Shown: piece by piece, positions 46,061-55,780 of the stretch | Position numbering within the stretch: position 1 is the first letter of the stretch | How the letters are laid out: each line of letters starts with the position of its first letter | NCBI GenBank assembly: GCA_041396705.1 | Contig: JAWKYB010000022.1 | Coordinates: 1 to 64,000, forward strand | Origin: Alphaproteobacteria bacterium | Lineage (GTDB): Bacteria > Pseudomonadota > Alphaproteobacteria > CALKHQ01 | Length of the DNA: 64,000 bases | Direction of reading: 5' to 3' | Notes under the pieces: model-generated | Told to the model about the DNA's origin: nothing | Seen by the model: only the letters and a program-made list of their open reading frames with translations | Database searches by the model: none | Program-made: the position numbers and the translations under genes

Positions 46061-47107
46061 ATGCAGTACCGGCGTCTGGGCCGAACCGAAATCGACGTGT
46101 CCGTCATCTGCCTCGGCACCATGACCTGGGGCCAGCAGAACACCCAGGCGGAGGCGCACCAGCAGCTCGACATGGCGATCGACGCCGGCATCAATTTCGT
46201 CGATGCGGCCGAGATGTATCCGGTGCCGCCGATGGAGGAGACCTACGGCCGCACCGAGGAGATCATCGGCAACTGGTTCGCCGGCGGCGCGCCGCGCGAC
46301 CGGGTGATCCTGGCCACCAAGGTCATCGGCCGCAACGACGGCCGCTTCGGCTTCCTGCGCGGCGGCAAGGGCGGGCTCGACCGCGCCAACATCGCGGCGG
46401 CGGTGGACGCCAGCCTCAGGCGGCTGCGGACCGACTACATCGACCTCTACCAGCTGCACTGGCCGGACCGGCCGGTGAACAACTTCGGCCAGCTCGGCTA
46501 TGTCCACAAGCCGGACGCCGTGACCGTGCCGATCGAGGAGACGCTGAGCGTGCTCGGCGACCTGGTCCGTGCCGGCAAGATCCGCATGGTCGGGCTGTCG
46601 AACGAGACCGCCTGGGGCGTGATGGAATTCCTGCGCGTGTCGGACCGCACCGGGCTGCCGCGCGTGGTCAGCATCCAGAACCCTTACAGCTTCCTCAACC
46701 GGTCGTTCGAGATCGGGCTGGCCGAGATGGCGGTGCGCGAGGATGTCGGCCTGCTGGCCTACTCGCCGCTCGGCATGGGCGTGCTGACCGGCAAGTACCT
46801 GAACGGCGCCCGGCCGGAAGGGGCGCGGCTGACGCTGTTCGGCGACCGCTTCCTGCGCTACGCCCACCCGACCGGGGTGAAGGCGACCGAGCGCTATGTC
46901 GCGCTGGCGCGCGAGCACGGGCTGGACCCGGCGATCATGGCGCTGGCCTATGTCAATTCACGACCTTTTGTGACCGCCAACATTCCCGGCGCGACCCGGC
47001 CCGCCCATATCGAGACGATGGTGGCCAGCGTCGGCGTGACGCTGCCGCAGGCTGTGCTCGACGGGATCGATGCGATTCACCGCGAAATCAGCAATCCTTG
47101 TCCCTGA
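46061..47107 (+). CDS. Aldo/keto reductase (Tas-like)
   Basis: 348-residue TIM-barrel NADPH oxidoreductase. The tetrad Asp/Tyr in DAAEMYPVPP, Lys in LATKVIG and His in YQLHWPDR are present. Extra residues around RNDGRFGFLRGG and the length resemble the Tas/YghZ subgroup. ATG at 46061 lies 6 bp after a GGGGGCAGG stretch. Substrate unknown; a general carbonyl detoxifying role is likely. Confidence 0.9.
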   Translation: MQYRRLGRTEIDVSVICLGTMTWGQQNTQAEAHQQLDMAIDAGINFVDAAEMYPVPPMEETYGRTEEIIGNWFAGGAPRDRVILATKVIGRNDGRFGFLRGGKGGLDRANIAAAVDASLRRLRTDYIDLYQLHWPDRPVNNFGQLGYVHKPDAVTVPIEETLSVLGDLVRAGKIRMVGLSNETAWGVMEFLRVSDRTGLPRVVSIQNPYSFLNRSFEIGLAEMAVREDVGLLAYSPLGMGVLTGKYLNGARPEGARLTLFGDRFLRYAHPTGVKATERYVALAREHGLDPAIMALAYVNSRPFVTANIPGATRPAHIETMVASVGVTLPQAVLDGIDAIHREISNPCP

Positions 47108-47212
47108 CGGGGTGAGTCGCGGGCCCGGCCCGCGGCGCCGTCCGGGGGCGGTCAGGTAGCGGGCCGCGCCGCAGCGCCGGCGGGGCGAGACCAGCAGGGG
47201 AGGGCGCCGATC

Positions 47213-47791
47213 ATGCGACTGTTCGTCGGTATCGGGATGCCGCTGCAGATACAGGATCGGCTGCGCCGCCTGCGCTCGGCGATCCCCGGTGCGCGCTGGA
47301 TCGACCAGGAGAACCTGCATCTGACCCTGCGCTTCATCGGCGAGGTGGCGGTGCACGACGCCGAGGAGATCGACCTGGCGCTGGGCCGGATCGATTCGCC
47401 GGCCTTCGACCTGGCGCTGCGCGGCGTCGGCCATTTCGAGACCGGCGGCGAGCCGTCGGCGCTGTGGGCGGACATCGCGCCGTGCCCGGCCCTGGCGCGC
47501 CTGCAGGAGAAGGTCGATTCGGCGCTGCGCCGCACCGGCCTGCGCTACGACACGCGCAACTTCCGCGCCCATGTCACCCTGGCCCGGCTGAAGGCGGCGC
47601 CGCTGGACCGGGTACGCTCGTTCCTGCGCGACCGCGCCGACTTCCGCTCGGATTCCTTTCTCGTCGACCGTTTCACGCTGTTCTCCAGCCATCTCGGCAA
47701 GCACGGCGCGCAATATGTCGCCGAGGCCGACTATCCGCTCGGCGGCGGCGTGCTGACCGAATGGGACGACGAGCGCGAGGAGATCGTCTGA
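47213..47791 (+). CDS. thpR: RNA 2',3'-cyclic phosphodiesterase (2'-5' RNA ligase family)
   Basis: 192 residues. The two HxTL motifs of the 2H phosphoesterase fold are at HLTL (residues 36-39) and HVTL (120-123), with the usual spacing. MRLFVGIGMP opens the chain as in ThpR/LigT. Such enzymes hydrolyse 2',3'-cyclic phosphate ends. A GGGGAGGG ribosome-binding site precedes the ATG. It is a single gene between the reductase and the FAH protein. Confidence 0.92.
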   Translation: MRLFVGIGMPLQIQDRLRRLRSAIPGARWIDQENLHLTLRFIGEVAVHDAEEIDLALGRIDSPAFDLALRGVGHFETGGEPSALWADIAPCPALARLQEKVDSALRRTGLRYDTRNFRAHVTLARLKAAPLDRVRSFLRDRADFRSDSFLVDRFTLFSSHLGKHGAQYVAEADYPLGGGVLTEWDDEREEIV

Positions 47792-47924
47792 GCGCCGCCG
47801 CGCGCACCGCCCCCCGGCCCGCCGTTCCCCTGCCCGATTGCCGATTGTCGGCCCGGCCCGCTCGGCTATAAAGGCGCAGCGCCGCGCGCGGCGTGGCACG
47901 AGAACAAGGGGAAGGAAGCGACCG

Positions 47925-48773
47925 ATGAAGCTGTTGCGGTATGGCGAGGCAGGTGCCGAAAAGCCCGGCCTGATCGATGCGGGCGGAACCATCCGCGACC
48001 TGTCCGGGGTCGTCGACGACATCGCCGGCCAGGTGCTGACCAACGAAGGCATGGCGCGGCTGCGGGCGATCGACCCGGCCAGCCTGCCGGCGGCAGCCAG
48101 CCACACCCGGCTGGGGCCCTGCGTCGGCCGGATCGGGCGCTTCATCTGCATCGGCCTCAACTACGCCGACCATGCGGCCGAGAGCGGGCTGCCGGTGCCG
48201 GAGAAGCCGATCATCTTCGGCAAGCTGTGTGCCGCCACCGGGCCGAACGACCCCATCGTGATTCCGAAGAACAGCGTCAAGACCGACTGGGAGGTCGAGC
48301 TGGGCGTGGTGATCGGCGATACCGCCGCCCATGTCGCGGAGGCCGACGCGCTGAATTACGTCGCCGGCTACTGCATCAGCAACGACGTGTCCGAGCGCCA
48401 GTTCCAGCTGGAAGAAGGCGGCCAGTGGGTGAAGGGCAAGAGCTGCGACAGCTTCGCCCCGATCGGCCCGTGGCTGGTGACCCGCGACGAGGTGCCGGAC
48501 CCGCAGAACCTGGCGATGTGGCTGGAGGTCAACGGCGAGCGCAAGCAGAACGGCAGCACCAAGACCATGATCTTCGGCGTCGCGGCGCTGGTCGCGCACC
48601 TGTCCAGGTTCATCACCCTGCGCGCCGGCGACGTGATCTCCACCGGCACGCCGCCCGGGGTCGGCATGGGCCAGAAGCCGACGCCGCAATATCTGAAGGC
48701 GGGCGACGTCGTCCGGCTCGGCATCGCCGGCCTGGGCGAGCAGGAGCAGCGCTGCGTGCCCTATTCGGGCTGA
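47925..48773 (+). CDS. Fumarylacetoacetate hydrolase family protein
   Basis: 282 residues. FICIGLNYADHAAES, the metal-binding Glu residues in DWEVELGVVIG, SNDVSERQFQ and WVKGKSCDSFAPIGPW are characteristic of FAH-domain lyases/hydrolases such as ureidoglycolate lyase or 2-keto-4-pentenoate hydratase-like enzymes. STGTPPGVGMG is near the C-terminus. ATG is preceded by AGGGGAAGGA. The exact substrate is not decided by the sequence. Confidence 0.9.
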   Translation: MKLLRYGEAGAEKPGLIDAGGTIRDLSGVVDDIAGQVLTNEGMARLRAIDPASLPAAASHTRLGPCVGRIGRFICIGLNYADHAAESGLPVPEKPIIFGKLCAATGPNDPIVIPKNSVKTDWEVELGVVIGDTAAHVAEADALNYVAGYCISNDVSERQFQLEEGGQWVKGKSCDSFAPIGPWLVTRDEVPDPQNLAMWLEVNGERKQNGSTKTMIFGVAALVAHLSRFITLRAGDVISTGTPPGVGMGQKPTPQYLKAGDVVRLGIAGLGEQEQRCVPYSG

Positions 48774-48785
48774 GTCCGCGCCGGC

Positions 48786-49469
48786 TCAATAGCCGGTGAT
48801 GATCGCCGGCTTGATCTCGACCAGCAGCTCGTCGCCGCTGCGGTAGGCGCCGCCGGTTTCGCCCAGCGGCACCACCGCCGGTGCGGCCGCCGCGGCGCCT
48901 GCCGCCACCGGCCGCACCAGGGCGGCGGCCAGGCGATAGCTGTAGTCGCCGTGGAAGATCACGATGCTCGTCACGTCCAGCTGCCCGGCGGCATCGACCG
49001 GCGGCAGGCCGGGCGCGTGCAGCGAACCGGCGATCGTCGCCAGCGCTGCCGGCGACAGCCACGGCTGCTGGCCGGCGGTGGCGCCGATGTTGACCACCAG
49101 GGCCGATCCCGCGATCCCGACCGAGCCGACGCTGTTGGCCGGGCCGAAGTCGACGCGCGAATAGGTCCGCCCCTGCACGTCGCCGAGCAGCGGGATCGCC
49201 TGCAGCGAAATGCGGTCCTCGCCGACCCGGGTCAGCCGGCCGGCGAGATCGGCGCCGTAGACCGCGTCGCCGGTGACGAGATAGAGCCGCGTCAGCGTGC
49301 CGGTCAGCCCGATGGCGGCGCGATAGGTGATGGCGTCGACCGCCGTCGGCCGCGCGGCGTCGGTGCGCGCGTCCTCGCTGGTATCGGCCAGCTGCAGCGG
49401 CTGTGCGCCCGCCCCCGCTGCCGGCAGCGCCAGCAGGACGGCGAGCAGGATGGCGAACGGCTTCGGCAT
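48786..49469 (-). CDS. Secreted hypothetical protein
   Basis: 227 residues with a signal peptide (KPFAILLAVLLALPAAGAGA). The rest is beta-type with repeated Gly/Val/Ile strands (GLTGTLTRLYLVTGDAVYG, GSVGIAGSALVVNIG) and no Cys. I do not recognise a family. A GGGAGGTGA site precedes the ATG at 49469. It is convergent with the FAH gene and divergent from the vWA lipoprotein gene. Confidence 0.78.
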   Translation of the reverse strand: MPKPFAILLAVLLALPAAGAGAQPLQLADTSEDARTDAARPTAVDAITYRAAIGLTGTLTRLYLVTGDAVYGADLAGRLTRVGEDRISLQAIPLLGDVQGRTYSRVDFGPANSVGSVGIAGSALVVNIGATAGQQPWLSPAALATIAGSLHAPGLPPVDAAGQLDVTSIVIFHGDYSYRLAAALVRPVAAGAAAAAPAVVPLGETGGAYRSGDELLVEIKPAIITGY

Positions 49470-49650
49470 GGTCACCTCCCTCGGCGGCACGGCACCGATG
49501 CACACCGCTTATCAGATAGCGCGCCGGGGTGTCTTGATCAGGGTCATGGGTGACGTGCGCCGCCGCGAAAACGGCCCATTGGCGCCCACATCTCGCCACA
49601 TCGCGGCGGTGACCTGTCCGATGCAGAACTTCCAGAGGCAGGGGGTTGCG

Positions 49651-51252
49651 ATGGAGAGGGCACGGCGCGCGGCATGGGCCGCGTTGGGCGTGATGGCGCT
49701 TGCGGGCCTGGCCGGCTGCGAAGGCCAGGGCGGGATCGCCGCGTTGCAGACGGCCGGCACGACGGCGCAGCCGGCGACCGTGGCGATGGAGATGGCGCCG
49801 CAGGCTCCGCCGCCGCTGGCGGTGCCGCAGCCGTCGGAACGCTATGCGCCGTTCGAGGCGGCCGGCTTCGTGGTCGCCGGCGACCAGCCGCATTCCACCT
49901 TCGCCGCCGACGTCGACACGGTGTCCTACGCCCGGGTGCGGCGCTTCCTCGCCGACGGCATGCTGCCGCCGGCCGACCTGATCCGCATCGAGGAGATGGT
50001 CAACTACTTCGCCTACGACTACCCGGTGCCGGCGGACCGGTTGCATCCGTTCGCGGTGTCGACGGCGCTGGCGCCGTCGCCGTGGAACGACCGCTCGCAG
50101 GTGCTGCGGGTCGGCATCCAGGGCTTCCACGAGGACACGGTGCTGCGCCCGCCGCTGAACCTGGTGTTCCTGGTCGACGTGTCCGGCTCGATGGAGCCGT
50201 CGGACCGGCTGCCGCTGCTGAAGCGCGGGCTGCTCGACCTGCTGGAGGTGCTGCGGCCGGTCGACCGGGTCTCGCTGGTCGCCTATGCCGGCGGCGTCGA
50301 CGTGGTGCTGCAGCCGACGCCCGGCGACCATCAGGCCCGCATCGCCCAGGCGATCGAATCGCTCAGGGCCGGCGGTTCGACCAACGGCGCCGGCGGCCTG
50401 GAGGCGGCCTACGATCTCGCCGCCGCCAACTACGATCCGAAGGCGGTCAACCGGGTGATCCTGGCCACCGACGGCGATTTCAACGTCGGCGCCAGCAGCC
50501 CGGATGCGATGGGCGACATGGTGGCGGCGCGCCGCGACCTGGGCGTCTACATCACCGTGCTCGGCTTCGGCACCGACAACCTGAACGACGCGCTGATGCA
50601 GGCGATCGCCCAGCGCGGCGACGGCATCGCCGCCTATGTCGACAGCGCGGCCGAGCTGCGCCGGGCGCTGTCGGACTCCACGGCGCACACGTTGTTCCCG
50701 ATCGCGGACGACGTGAAGATCCAGGTCAGCTTCAACCCGTCGCTGGTGGCGGAATACCGCCTGCTCGGCTACGAGACCCGGGCGATCACCCGCGAGCAGT
50801 TCTACGACGACACCGCCGACGGCGGCGACATCTCCGCCGGCCACAGCGTCACCGCGATCTACGAGATCGTGCCGATGCTGAACGTGGCGCGCGGCGAGCC
50901 GCGGGTTGTGCCGGCCAGCTTCGGCAGCGACGGCGAGCCGTGGGACCCGCGCACCCTGGCCCAGGTCGACGTACGCTACCGCCTGCCGAATGCCAGCCGG
51001 GCGGACGAGGTGACGGCCCGGGTGGCCGCCGCCGACGCGCGGTCGTCGATCGCAGCGACCGACGCCGACACGCGCTTCGCCGTCGCCGTCGCCGGCCTCG
51101 GCCTGCTGCTGCGCGACGACCCGCGGATGCTGCGCGGCTTCGACTACCAGGCCGTCTACGACCTCGCCGCCGGCGCGCTGGGCGACGACCCGCTCGGCAC
51201 ACGCCGCGCCTTCCTCGAGCTGGTCCGCGACGCGCAGAACCTGTCCAACTGA
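49651..51252 (+). CDS. vWA-domain lipoprotein (YfbK-like)
   Basis: 533 residues. A lipobox LAGLAGC at residue ~23 indicates a lipid-anchored periplasmic protein. The segment YAPFEAAGF...STFAADVDTVSYARVRRFL is a YfbK N-terminal pattern. The vWA domain has MIDAS DVSGS at 176-180, later T (GGSTNG) and D (ATDGDFN) ligands. A C-terminal conserved domain (DUF3520-like) follows. Role unknown; metal-dependent protein binding is expected. An in-frame ATG at 49621 exists but the chosen start fits the signal peptide better. Confidence 0.87.
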   Translation: MERARRAAWAALGVMALAGLAGCEGQGGIAALQTAGTTAQPATVAMEMAPQAPPPLAVPQPSERYAPFEAAGFVVAGDQPHSTFAADVDTVSYARVRRFLADGMLPPADLIRIEEMVNYFAYDYPVPADRLHPFAVSTALAPSPWNDRSQVLRVGIQGFHEDTVLRPPLNLVFLVDVSGSMEPSDRLPLLKRGLLDLLEVLRPVDRVSLVAYAGGVDVVLQPTPGDHQARIAQAIESLRAGGSTNGAGGLEAAYDLAAANYDPKAVNRVILATDGDFNVGASSPDAMGDMVAARRDLGVYITVLGFGTDNLNDALMQAIAQRGDGIAAYVDSAAELRRALSDSTAHTLFPIADDVKIQVSFNPSLVAEYRLLGYETRAITREQFYDDTADGGDISAGHSVTAIYEIVPMLNVARGEPRVVPASFGSDGEPWDPRTLAQVDVRYRLPNASRADEVTARVAAADARSSIAATDADTRFAVAVAGLGLLLRDDPRMLRGFDYQAVYDLAAGALGDDPLGTRRAFLELVRDAQNLSN

Positions 51253-51270
51253 CCCGGCCGGCAGGGCCGA

Positions 51271-51297
51271 GACGGCGGCGGCCTTCGGGCCGCCGTC
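51271..51297 (+). terminator. UUCG-loop hairpin after the vWA gene
   Basis: A stem of at least eight GC pairs closed by a TTCG tetraloop, 18 bp after the stop codon, followed by CGCGTTTCC. The U-run is poor, so termination is likely but not certain. Confidence 0.5.
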
Positions 51298-51405
51298 CGC
51301 GTTTCCGGGCCGCTACGGTTGCGCAGGGCGGTCACGGGGCTCGGCACCGGCGCGCCGCTGCCCTGAACGCGGCGCCGGCTGCCGCGCCGCCTGGGGCGAA
51401 GCGGT

Positions 51406-52410
51406 TCAGGCGAACCGGCGCGGCGCGGCCTCGGCGCGGGTGTGGTCGAGCCAAAGCCGGCCGTCGCCATGCACCCGCACCGGGATCGGGTCGCTGACCT
51501 CGCCGTAGAAGCGACCGCCGGCGTCGCGGTCGCGGAAGGCGAGGAACACCGGCGCGCCCTGCGGGTCGATCACGATCTTGCCGGAATAGAGGTCGGTTTC
51601 GGTGCCGGCGCTGAGGAATGGCGCGCCGCCCAGGTGCCACGGCCCGTTCGGGTGGTCGGCCATGTAGTAGTGGGTGCCGCCGAAATGCACCGCCCCCGGC
51701 TTCATGCCGGCGCGCAGCGTCGGGCCCACATGCTCCACCGCGGTCGAGAACAGCAGATAGCAGCGCCGGCCCAGGCGCAGGAACTGCGGCACCTCCAGCT
51801 GCCCGAAACTGCCCGGCGTCGTCGCCGGCAGGATCATGTGCCACTCCACCAGGTCGCGCGACCTGGCCTGGGCGATGACGCCGCGCGCCGCCGCCGGGCC
51901 GCTGTTCACCCGGGCGGTCAGGAACATGCGATAGCCGTCGCCGACCGGGTCGGGGATGACATAGGGGTCGCGCCAGGCGCGGTCGTGCCACAGCGCGGGG
52001 TCGTACTCCTCGTAGACCACCGGCTCCAGGTCGAGGACCGGGTTGGCGGGGTGGCGGTCCCAGTGGTGCAGGTCGCGCGAGGTGGCGAGCCCGATGCGCT
52101 GCTTCTTCAGCTCCTCGGCCTGCGCGGTGCTGGTGTAGAACATGTGCCACAGGCCGTCGCGGCGGATGATGCTGCCGGTCCAGCTCGGGCCGTCGTCCCA
52201 CCCCGCGTCGCGCGCCGGCCCGAAGCAGGGCCCGACATCCTGCCAGTCGACCAGGTTCCGCGAGGCGGCGTGGCCGATCACCGCGTTGTGGTGGCGCAGC
52301 TCGGGATCGCCCAGCGACCGCGGCGCGCGCAGGTAGAACATGTGATAGGTCGCGCCGTCCTTGGCGAACCAGAAATCCCAGATCCAGGCATCGGGCAGGC
52401 GAAAGCTCAT
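51406..52410 (-). CDS. GH32/GH68-like five-bladed beta-propeller glycosidase
   Basis: 334 residues of a predicted five-bladed propeller. WIWDFWFAKDG (possible nucleophile Asp), WTGSIIR, WRDPYVIPD (transition-state RDP motif) and QLEVPQF (acid/base Glu) follow the order of fructan-cleaving GH32/GH68 enzymes, though the EC signature is replaced. No signal peptide, so cytoplasmic. Downstream of a sugar importer, it probably hydrolyses the imported oligosaccharide. Membership of another clan (GH43-type) is possible. Confidence 0.78.
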   Translation of the reverse strand: MSFRLPDAWIWDFWFAKDGATYHMFYLRAPRSLGDPELRHHNAVIGHAASRNLVDWQDVGPCFGPARDAGWDDGPSWTGSIIRRDGLWHMFYTSTAQAEELKKQRIGLATSRDLHHWDRHPANPVLDLEPVVYEEYDPALWHDRAWRDPYVIPDPVGDGYRMFLTARVNSGPAAARGVIAQARSRDLVEWHMILPATTPGSFGQLEVPQFLRLGRRCYLLFSTAVEHVGPTLRAGMKPGAVHFGGTHYYMADHPNGPWHLGGAPFLSAGTETDLYSGKIVIDPQGAPVFLAFRDRDAGGRFYGEVSDPIPVRVHGDGRLWLDHTRAEAAPRRFA

Positions 52411-52525
52411 GCGGAGGGGTCCTCAGAAGACGGGATTGCCGGTCCGGCCGCGTCGCGCGGCGGCCGCGAGGGACTTGACCGGGAATGGCGGAAGCGCCGC
52501 CGGGTGGGACGGCGAAGGGCGCACG

Positions 52526-53374
52526 CTACCCCTTCACCGCGCTGTTGACGATCGACTGGATGAACCAGCGCTGGAAAGCGAAATATATGACGAGAATCGG
52601 CAGCGACATCATCACCGAGAAGGACATCATGTCGCCCCACAGCGGCGGCGGCGTACCGAAATACTGTGCCAGCGCCAGCGACACCGGCCGCACTTCAGGC
52701 CCGCGCGTCACCATCAGCGGCCACAGGAACGCGTTCCAGTATTCCAGGCTCTGCAGGATCGCGACGGTGGCGACCGCCGGCAGCGACAGCGGCAGCACCA
52801 CCGACCAGTAGATCTTCAGCGGCGAGGCGCCGTCGACATAGGCGGCCTCGTCCAGGTCCTTCGGCAGCTTGGTGAAGAACTGGTAGAACAGGAAGATCGA
52901 GAACGGATGGGCGATGAACGGCACGATCTGCGCCTGGTAGGTGTCGAGCCAGCCGACCTCGTTGACCATCAGCAGCAGCGGCACCGCCACCGCCTCGATC
53001 GGGATGATGATCAGCGACACCACCACGGCCAGGATTGCGGCGCGGAAGCGGAAGCGCAGCCGGGCCAGTGCGAAGGCGGCCAGCGAGTTGACGAACACGC
53101 CGGCGACCACGACGGCGAACACGATGATGCCCGAGTTCATCATGTAGCGCAGGAACGGCGACTGTCGGTCGGCGAGCACCTGATCGTAGTTGGTCAGCGC
53201 GATCTCGCCGGGGTCGACCCAGAAGGCGGCGAAGCCGCCCAGGTCGCGCAGGATCTGCGATTCGTCGGCCTTGAACGACGTGGCGAACATCAGCAGCATC
53301 GGACCGAGCACGACGGCGACCAGCACCAGCGCCAGCACCAGGCGGACGAGATCGGCGGGGCGCGCGAGGCTCAT
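52526..53374 (-). CDS. Sugar ABC transporter permease (MalG type)
   Basis: 282 residues, six membrane helices. The EAA loop is EAAYVDGASPLKIYWSVVLPLSLP near residue 190. This is a CUT1-family inner-membrane permease. ATG overlaps the stop of the other permease by 4 bp (ATGA). It ends 115 bp before the glycosidase gene. No ATP-binding subunit is encoded in this operon. Confidence 0.92.
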   Translation of the reverse strand: MSLARPADLVRLVLALVLVAVVLGPMLLMFATSFKADESQILRDLGGFAAFWVDPGEIALTNYDQVLADRQSPFLRYMMNSGIIVFAVVVAGVFVNSLAAFALARLRFRFRAAILAVVVSLIIIPIEAVAVPLLLMVNEVGWLDTYQAQIVPFIAHPFSIFLFYQFFTKLPKDLDEAAYVDGASPLKIYWSVVLPLSLPAVATVAILQSLEYWNAFLWPLMVTRGPEVRPVSLALAQYFGTPPPLWGDMMSFSVMMSLPILVIYFAFQRWFIQSIVNSAVKG

Positions 53375-54312
53375 CGGATCTCGCGCTCCTCGCGGACCAG
53401 CCAGCGCTGGACCAGCGCGATCAGCAGCACGGCGACGAAGAAAACCACCGACGCGGCCGCGGCGCGGCCGACCCGGCCCTCACTGAAGCCCGACTGGTAG
53501 ATGTAGCGCACGACGGTGTTGGTCGCCCCGCGCGGGCCGCCCTGGGTCAGCAGCTCGACCTGCGAGAACAGCTTGAATGCCAGGATCGTGGTGGTGACCA
53601 TCACCACGATGTGGGTGTTGCGCAGGCAGGGCAGGGTGATGTGGCGGAACTCCTGCCAGCGCGTGGCGCCGTCGACGCGGGCGGCCTCGTAGAGGGCGGC
53701 GTTGATCTGCTGCAGGCCGGCCAGATAGATCACCATCTGGAAGCCGAAGCCCTGCCACATCGACAGCAGGATGATCGCCGGCAGCGCCAGGTCGGGGTCG
53801 CGCAGCCAGTCGACCGGCTCGACCGCGCCGAAGGTGACCGCACCCAGCGCCGTGTTGAAGAAGCCGTCGTGCTGGTACAGGCTGAACCAGACCACCGAGA
53901 CCACGACCATGCTCAGCACGGTCGGCAGGAAATAGATGCCGCGGAACAGGTTGCGCAGCGGCAGCGCGCTGTTCAGCAACAGCGCGACCGCCAGCGCGAA
54001 GGCGGATTGCAGCGGCACGATCACTGCCGCGAACACCAGCGTGTTCCAGAACGACTGCAGGAAGTCGCCGTCGCCCAGGATGCGCAGGTAGTTGGTGAAC
54101 CACACGATGTCGGTCGGCGCGTTCGGGTTGGGCACCAGCCGCTGGTTGGTGAACGACAGACCGATCGCCAGCGCGAACGGGACCACCAGGAAGGTGACCG
54201 CCAGCAGGATCGCCGGCGACATCATCGTCCAGGCGGCCCTCGTCTCGCGCTGGGACAGGGTCAACCCGGCGGCGGCGCCGGGGCCGTGCCGGACTGCCTG
54301 TGCGCCGCTCAT
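53371..54312 (-). CDS. Sugar ABC transporter permease (MalF type)
   Basis: 313 residues with six helices and the EAA loop EAARVDGATRWQEFRHITLPCL near the C-terminal third. SFTNQRLVPNPNAP is in the first periplasmic loop. It pairs with the MalG-type permease. ATG at 54312 is preferred to the GTG three codons upstream. It is the second of three transporter genes after the binding protein. Confidence 0.92.
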   Translation of the reverse strand: MSGAQAVRHGPGAAAGLTLSQRETRAAWTMMSPAILLAVTFLVVPFALAIGLSFTNQRLVPNPNAPTDIVWFTNYLRILGDGDFLQSFWNTLVFAAVIVPLQSAFALAVALLLNSALPLRNLFRGIYFLPTVLSMVVVSVVWFSLYQHDGFFNTALGAVTFGAVEPVDWLRDPDLALPAIILLSMWQGFGFQMVIYLAGLQQINAALYEAARVDGATRWQEFRHITLPCLRNTHIVVMVTTTILAFKLFSQVELLTQGGPRGATNTVVRYIYQSGFSEGRVGRAAAASVVFFVAVLLIALVQRWLVREEREIR

Positions 54313-54434
54313 CGCCCGCACGACCGTATCGGGCCGGCGCCGGCCCCGCCGCGTTGTTCCGCCGAAGTGGGGGGGGCGGCACGGCGGGGCACGGGCCCGA
54401 CCCGCTCAGGCACCGGCTTGCACCGGCCGGCCGG

Positions 54435-55709
54435 TCAGCCGCCGAACGGCGGATAGCCGCCGTTGTCGTCGATGTCCTCGTCGATGCGCGCCGCCGCATC
54501 CGTGAGCGCCTCGGCCGGGTCGGCGCCGTCGATGACGTCCGCCACCGCCTGGGCGAACGCCGCGGTGATGGTCGGATAGGCCGGATGGGCGGGGCGCGGC
54601 ACGGCGATCGCGTTGAGCTGGGCGACGAACAGCGACAGCGGCCCGCCCTTGGCGAATTCCGGAGCGGCCTCGATCGCGGTCTTGGTGGCCGGCACCGCGC
54701 CGTTGCGGGTGGTGACCGACAGGATCGCCTCGTCGGTCATGAGGAATTCCAGCAGGCGCGCCGTGTTCGGATCGGCATCGCTGGTGATGCCCCAGCACCA
54801 CGAGCCCATGCCGGTGGCGTGGGCCGCGCCGAACTTCGGCATCGGGATCAGCACCAGGTCGTCGCCCAGGTTCTCGCGATGCGGCGTCCACATCCAGTGG
54901 CCGACGAAGGCGAGCGCGGCCGTCTTGGTGCCGTAGAAGGCGTCGTCGCCGACCGAGGCCGGCACCACCCAGCCATTGTCGACCCAGCTCTTGAAGTGGG
55001 TCATCGCCTCGACCGCGGCGCTGGAATCGAGCACGCCGCCGGACCGCCAGGCGGTGCGGTCGATCAGGTCGCCGCCCAGCGACTGCACGATCGGGCCGAA
55101 GCCGTAGGTGTACCACTCGCCCTGGCCGTAGTTCAGCTTCAGGTCGAGGGCGTATTCGACCTCGGGCAGCGCCTGCAGGGCCGCCAGCGCGGCCTCGAAC
55201 TCGTCCATGGTCCAGGCGTTGTCGACCGCGTCGGGGATGCGCACGCCGGCCGCCTCGAGATAGGCCCTGTTGCCCCAGACCGCGAGGCCGCTGTCGAACA
55301 TGCCGAGCGAATAGAGCTTGCCGTCGGGGGCATAGGTGCCCTGGGCGATGATCGACGGCAGCGCGTTGGCCAGCAGCGCCGGGTCGACCAGCGCGTCGAT
55401 CGGCTGCAGATAGCCGGACCAGACGTAGTTGGCGTAGTTCGGCCCGTCGAAATCCAGCAGGTCGGGCAGGTCGCCGGCCAGCGCCGCCGCCTGCACCTGC
55501 TCGTTGTACGAACCCTCCGGCAGCAGCACCAGTTCGGCCTGGGCGTCGGGATTGGCGGCGTTCCACTGGGCGATCAGCGCCTCGATGGTCTCGCGTTCGC
55601 CGTCGCCGCGGCCGCCATGGTGCCAGACCTCGATGGTCTGGGCGGCGGCGGTGGCGATGCAGGTGCCGGCCAGCAGGACGCCGGCCAGGGTTGCGTGCAG
55701 TCTGCGCAT
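54435..55709 (-). CDS. Sugar ABC transporter substrate-binding protein
   Basis: 424 residues with a signal peptide (RRLHATLAGVLLAGTCIATAAA, cleavage before QTIEVWHH). The periplasmic-binding fold of CUT1 type is seen in WHHGGRGDGERETIEALIAQW, DLPDLLDFDGPNYANYVWSG and GSWCWGITSDA. Not a lipoprotein, since the cleavage site lacks a Cys. It delivers a sugar or glycoside to the two permeases encoded downstream. Regulated presumably by the LacI protein just upstream. Confidence 0.92.
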   Translation of the reverse strand: MRRLHATLAGVLLAGTCIATAAAQTIEVWHHGGRGDGERETIEALIAQWNAANPDAQAELVLLPEGSYNEQVQAAALAGDLPDLLDFDGPNYANYVWSGYLQPIDALVDPALLANALPSIIAQGTYAPDGKLYSLGMFDSGLAVWGNRAYLEAAGVRIPDAVDNAWTMDEFEAALAALQALPEVEYALDLKLNYGQGEWYTYGFGPIVQSLGGDLIDRTAWRSGGVLDSSAAVEAMTHFKSWVDNGWVVPASVGDDAFYGTKTAALAFVGHWMWTPHRENLGDDLVLIPMPKFGAAHATGMGSWCWGITSDADPNTARLLEFLMTDEAILSVTTRNGAVPATKTAIEAAPEFAKGGPLSLFVAQLNAIAVPRPAHPAYPTITAAFAQAVADVIDGADPAEALTDAAARIDEDIDDNGGYPPFGG

Positions 55710-55780
55710 GGATAGTCCTCCCTTCGGTTGGTTGGGTCGGTGGGTCCGCGCTGTGCCGCGCGGTTGTCTGCGGGACCGGG

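Noticed and set aside
47119..47135. GC hairpin after the aldo/keto reductase gene as terminator
   Set aside because: Only a 7-bp stem without T-tract; such palindromes are common in DNA of this composition.
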